Origin: UBA647 sp964400545
GTDB lineage: Bacteria > Acidobacteriota > Aminicenantia > UBA2199
NCBI GenBank assembly: GCA_964400545.1
Contig: CAYNUG010000099.1
Coordinates: 1 to 8,272, forward strand
Direction of reading: 5' to 3'
Length of the DNA: 8,272 bases
Numbering within the stretch: the stretch's first letter is position 1; the number at the start of each line of letters is the position of its first letter. The position numbers and the translations under genes were made by a program. The notes beneath the pieces are model-generated. The model searched no databases and had not been told where the DNA came from. It saw only the letters and a list, made by a program, of their open reading frames with translations. Of the stretch, positions 5,843-8,272 are shown in pieces.

Positions 5843-5871
5843 TTGACATAACTTTCACTCTTATTTATATT
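5843..5871 (+). promoter_or_regulatory. Promoter of the phosphatase gene (leaderless)
   Basis: Perfect TTGACA (5843-5848), 17-base spacer, TATATT (5866-5871, five of six to consensus). A start six to seven bases past the -10 falls at 5877-5878, exactly the A of the ATG, so the mRNA would have no 5' leader. Confidence 0.75.
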
Positions 5872-5877
5872 TAATTT

Positions 5878-7494
5878 ATGAAGGATATGGATATTCTTAG
5901 AAAAGAATTAATGACACTCTATTCCGAACTTGATCTGGAAGGACTTCTAAATACTATCGCAGAGAAGATCAAAACATATTTAAATTGTGAGGAATCATCT
6001 ATTTTTCTTTACAATGCCAATAAAGAAGAACTCCATTTTAAGATCGCGACGGGGAATAAAGAGGATGAATTAAAGAAGATCATACTAAAAAAAGGTGAAG
6101 GAATAGCCGGATGGATAGCTGAGAAAAAAGAAGGGCTTGTGATCGATGATTGTTCAAAGGACCCCCGTTTTGAGAATGCAATTGATAATAAGACAAATTT
6201 TGTAACAAAATCAATTCTCGGATACCCTGTTATAAGCGGTGATTCCCTGATCGGTGTAGTGGAAGCAATTAATAAGATCGAAGGGAAATTCACCTCTGAT
6301 GATAGTAATGTACTGAAAGAATTTTCAGCATTTATTTCCATTCCTCTTCAGAATGCTATCCTGTTCAGGAAAGTGATCACCGAATCGAATGAGAAAGGAC
6401 AGCTTATAGAACTCGGAAAAATTGTTTCATCTTCATTTAGTTTTGAAGACGTATTTGAAGCCCTGAAAGTGATAATCTCTGGAATAATCCCTGTAACCAG
6501 GATCAATGTCATGGTAGATTCCCTTAAGAAAGTATACAACCTCATTGAAGAAAAGAAAATTGAGGCGGAAGAAGAACAAAATCTGACAATTATCAAAAGC
6601 GATCAGGCTATCTTTCCATTGAGAACTAAAGATAAACACCTCGGATTCCTTGAGGTAAGATCAGAAAAACCTCTTCCTGAAGATTTCCTCTCACTTTTAC
6701 GAGGTCTTTCGATCTTTATTGCAATTTCCATCAATAAATATGAAATGTACACTGATCTTCTGGAAAAAGAAAAGATCGAAAAGGAGCTTCAGATCGCAAG
6801 GGATATCCAGCAGTCTTTTCTGTTAAACAAGAAATTTGATATTAAAGGGATAGACTTTTCATTTATAAATGTCCCATCCTCGAGCGTCGGAGGAGACTAT
6901 TACGATATTATTAAACTCGATGACAACAACTCCGTTTTCACTATCAACGATATATGCGGACATGGAATCCCCGCTTCTCTTCTTATGTCAATAGTAAGGA
7001 CAAACTTTGTCTATACGATCGGAAAAGAAAAGAATATTCTTAAAACGATCCAATACCTGAACGACCTGATAGCTGAAACCACAGAGCCCAACCTTTATGT
7101 TACTTCTTTCACCTGCTCTATTGATACGGAGAATATGATCATGAAATATCTGAATTGCGGTCATATACCTTCTCTTTTGGTCCGTGACGGGTCGGCCATT
7201 GAATTAACGGAGGGTGATACCGTTCTCGGTATGTTTGCAAAATCAGAATTCAAAATCAGAGAAGAAAAACTAAAAAAAGGAGACATTATTGTTCTTTATA
7301 CCGATGGGGTCATTGAAGCAGAGAACATCGATAATGAACAATTCTCCATTGACAGATTAAAAAAAGCATTAATAAAACACTCCGGTAAAGATACCGAGAT
7401 AATAAAAAACAAAATAATGGAAGAGTTAAAAGAATTCACCGAATCTAACCAGTTTGTTGATGATATAACTTTTGTGATCTTTAGAATATCATGA
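5878..7494 (+). CDS. GAF-GAF-PP2C (SpoIIE/RsbU-type) serine/threonine phosphatase
   Basis: Encodes 538 residues, cytoplasmic, no signal or membrane segment. A full GAF sensor domain spans about 17-165 (SIFLYNANKEELHFKIATG, KGEGIAGWI, LGYPVISGDSLIGVVEAINK). A shorter second GAF-like unit spans about 174-290 (IFPLRTKDKHLGFLEVR, then a helix). A charged helix with ELQIARDIQQSFL (about 290-316) is the usual linker to the PP2C domain (about 320-538). Metal-binding motifs are intact: GGDYYD (D340, D343), DICGHG (D358), YTDGV (D476), DD (528-529). The family dephosphorylates STAS-domain anti-anti-sigma proteins in partner-switching control. What the GAF domains bind is not visible. No partner kinase or STAS gene is in the window. 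Upstream of the ATG there is no Shine-Dalgarno site. The HAD gene follows after 27 bases. Confidence 0.93.
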   Translation: MKDMDILRKELMTLYSELDLEGLLNTIAEKIKTYLNCEESSIFLYNANKEELHFKIATGNKEDELKKIILKKGEGIAGWIAEKKEGLVIDDCSKDPRFENAIDNKTNFVTKSILGYPVISGDSLIGVVEAINKIEGKFTSDDSNVLKEFSAFISIPLQNAILFRKVITESNEKGQLIELGKIVSSSFSFEDVFEALKVIISGIIPVTRINVMVDSLKKVYNLIEEKKIEAEEEQNLTIIKSDQAIFPLRTKDKHLGFLEVRSEKPLPEDFLSLLRGLSIFIAISINKYEMYTDLLEKEKIEKELQIARDIQQSFLLNKKFDIKGIDFSFINVPSSSVGGDYYDIIKLDDNNSVFTINDICGHGIPASLLMSIVRTNFVYTIGKEKNILKTIQYLNDLIAETTEPNLYVTSFTCSIDTENMIMKYLNCGHIPSLLVRDGSAIELTEGDTVLGMFAKSEFKIREEKLKKGDIIVLYTDGVIEAENIDNEQFSIDRLKKALIKHSGKDTEIIKNKIMEELKEFTESNQFVDDITFVIFRIS

Positions 7495-7521
7495 GGTCTC
7501 CGGAATTTTAAGTGAGTAAAA

Positions 7522-8178
7522 ATGATCAAATCAATAATTTTTGACCTCGATGGTACCCTTATAGAATCTCTGACATCAATTGTCAGCTCCATGAACATCC
7601 TCCTTGCCAGAGAAGGCTTCCCTACTCATATATTCGATGACTTCAGAATGTTCGTAGGAGATGGTGTTGAGAAACTGGTTAAACGTTCATTCCCTGATAT
7701 AGGTGAGGATCAGATACGTAAATATACAAAAGACTACTTAGATATCTATATCGAAACCTGGAGAGAAAAAACACTGCCATTCAAAAAAATCCCATCCATG
7801 CTAAGCAAATTTCAGGAAAATGGTATTAAGATGTTCATTCTATCAAACAAAATGGACAACCTGACAAAAATTCAAACTGCTGAATTCTTTCCTGATATTT
7901 ATTTCAATGATGTCCGGGGAGCAACAACGGGTATACCGAAAAAACCTGACCCGGGGGTGGCAATTCAGATGCTGGAAACAGCAGGTCTTCTCCCCGGAGA
8001 AAGCATTTTTATAGGTGACTCCGGGGTTGATATCCAAACCGGAATTAAGACAGGAATGATCACCGGGGGAGTATTGTGGGGATTCAGAAGCCGCAAAGAA
8101 TTAGAAGATAATGAAGCTGATCACTTATTTGAAAAACCTGAAGATATAATTGAAACAGTTTTTAACAATAGAAGTTAA
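7522..8178 (+). CDS. HAD-superfamily phosphatase, phosphoglycolate-phosphatase-like
   Basis: Encodes 218 residues, the usual length for Gph/PpaX-type HAD enzymes. Motif I is FDLDGTL (nucleophile D8, acid/base D10); a helical cap lies at about 15-85 (MFVGDGVEKLVKR is typical); motif II is ILSNK (S108); motif III is the Lys of KKPDP (140-141); motif IV is GDSGVD (D166, D170), followed by the family's GVLWGFRSRKEL. It is expected to hydrolyse a small phosphomonoester such as 2-phosphoglycolate in the cytoplasm, but substrate cannot be read from sequence. It is 27 bases behind the phosphatase gene on the same strand with only a weak ribosome site (AGTGAG), so co-transcription is likely while a functional link is not shown. 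Its stop overlaps that of the convergent gene at the right edge. Confidence 0.9.
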   Translation: MIKSIIFDLDGTLIESLTSIVSSMNILLAREGFPTHIFDDFRMFVGDGVEKLVKRSFPDIGEDQIRKYTKDYLDIYIETWREKTLPFKKIPSMLSKFQENGIKMFILSNKMDNLTKIQTAEFFPDIYFNDVRGATTGIPKKPDPGVAIQMLETAGLLPGESIFIGDSGVDIQTGIKTGMITGGVLWGFRSRKELEDNEADHLFEKPEDIIETVFNNRS

Positions 8179-8272
8179 GAATTTACCTTTTTCAGTATTT
8201 CATCAATATTCTCAGATTCCTTGATCCTTGTAAATATATCCGGCCATTTTTCCTGAGCATCAAGAATAAAAT
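8175..8272 (-). CDS. C-terminal fragment of an unrecognised protein (5' partial)
   Basis: On the minus strand a frame is open from the right edge to a TAA at 8177-8175, giving 31 residues: ...FILDAQEKWPDIFTR, then a charged helix-like tail ending in DEILKKVNS. Codon use (many Lys, Glu, Ile) fits the other genes, and the frame ends within the last four bases of the HAD gene, as a convergent partner would. Too little is visible to name a family. Confidence 0.6.
   Translation of the reverse strand, partial: FILDAQEKWPDIFTRIKESENIDEILKKVNS

Noticed and set aside
6009..6639. Several minus-strand frames opposite the phosphatase gene
   Set aside because: They are shadows of a gene with complete GAF and PP2C motifs.
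1..8272. CRISPR array or insertion sequence
   Set aside because: No regularly spaced repeats, transposase or terminal inverted repeats are seen.

Overview
The window is AT-rich (roughly one third G+C by eye) bacterial DNA. The first gene ends as a Gram-negative outer-membrane beta-barrel with a C-terminal Phe, and several other products carry export signals. A DUF5916-like barrel, a Kre9/KNH-type secreted protein and a GAF-SpoIIE phosphatase, combined with AT richness, would fit a member of the Fibrobacterota-Chlorobiota-Bacteroidota group or a nearby candidate phylum. That placement is an inference. Three promoters with perfect TTGACA -35 boxes and 17-bp spacers indicate ordinary sigma-70-type transcription.

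Layout. (1) 1-1955: the C-terminal part of an outer-membrane protein (+) meets a secreted Kre9/KNH-domain protein (-); their stop codons overlap in one TTAA. (2) 2204-4935: a truncated 3' half of a tRNA-Asn gene (2207-2254) and an intact tRNA-Asn (4861-4935), both on the minus strand, form a 51-bp direct repeat with 50 identical positions. The segment between them holds a two-gene set of small exported proteins (2593-3567 and 2355-2591), a frameshifted membrane-anchored gene (3851-4287) and a 98-base GC-rich island (4404-4501) that can fold as a branched RNA followed by five T. The geometry is that of an integrated element, or its remnant, in a tRNA 3' end, but no integrase is visible. (3) 4943-5192: a tRNA cluster, with tRNA-Asn (-) divergent from tRNA-Gly-tRNA-Cys (+) and both promoters readable. 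(4) 5200-5673: a small membrane protein (-). (5) 5878-8178: a two-gene + strand unit, a 538-residue GAF-GAF-PP2C phosphatase whose promoter places the transcript start at the ATG (leaderless), then a HAD phosphatase. (6) 8175-8272: the C-terminus of an unrecognised - strand gene, again overlapping its convergent neighbour by TTAA.

How they may work together. The phosphatase is built like an RsbU-type regulator that would act on an anti-anti-sigma partner not present here. The HAD enzyme is probably housekeeping. The exported proteins of regions 1 and 2 point to cell-surface functions. The best candidates for something undescribed are the tRNA-bounded segment and the GC-rich RNA candidate inside it.
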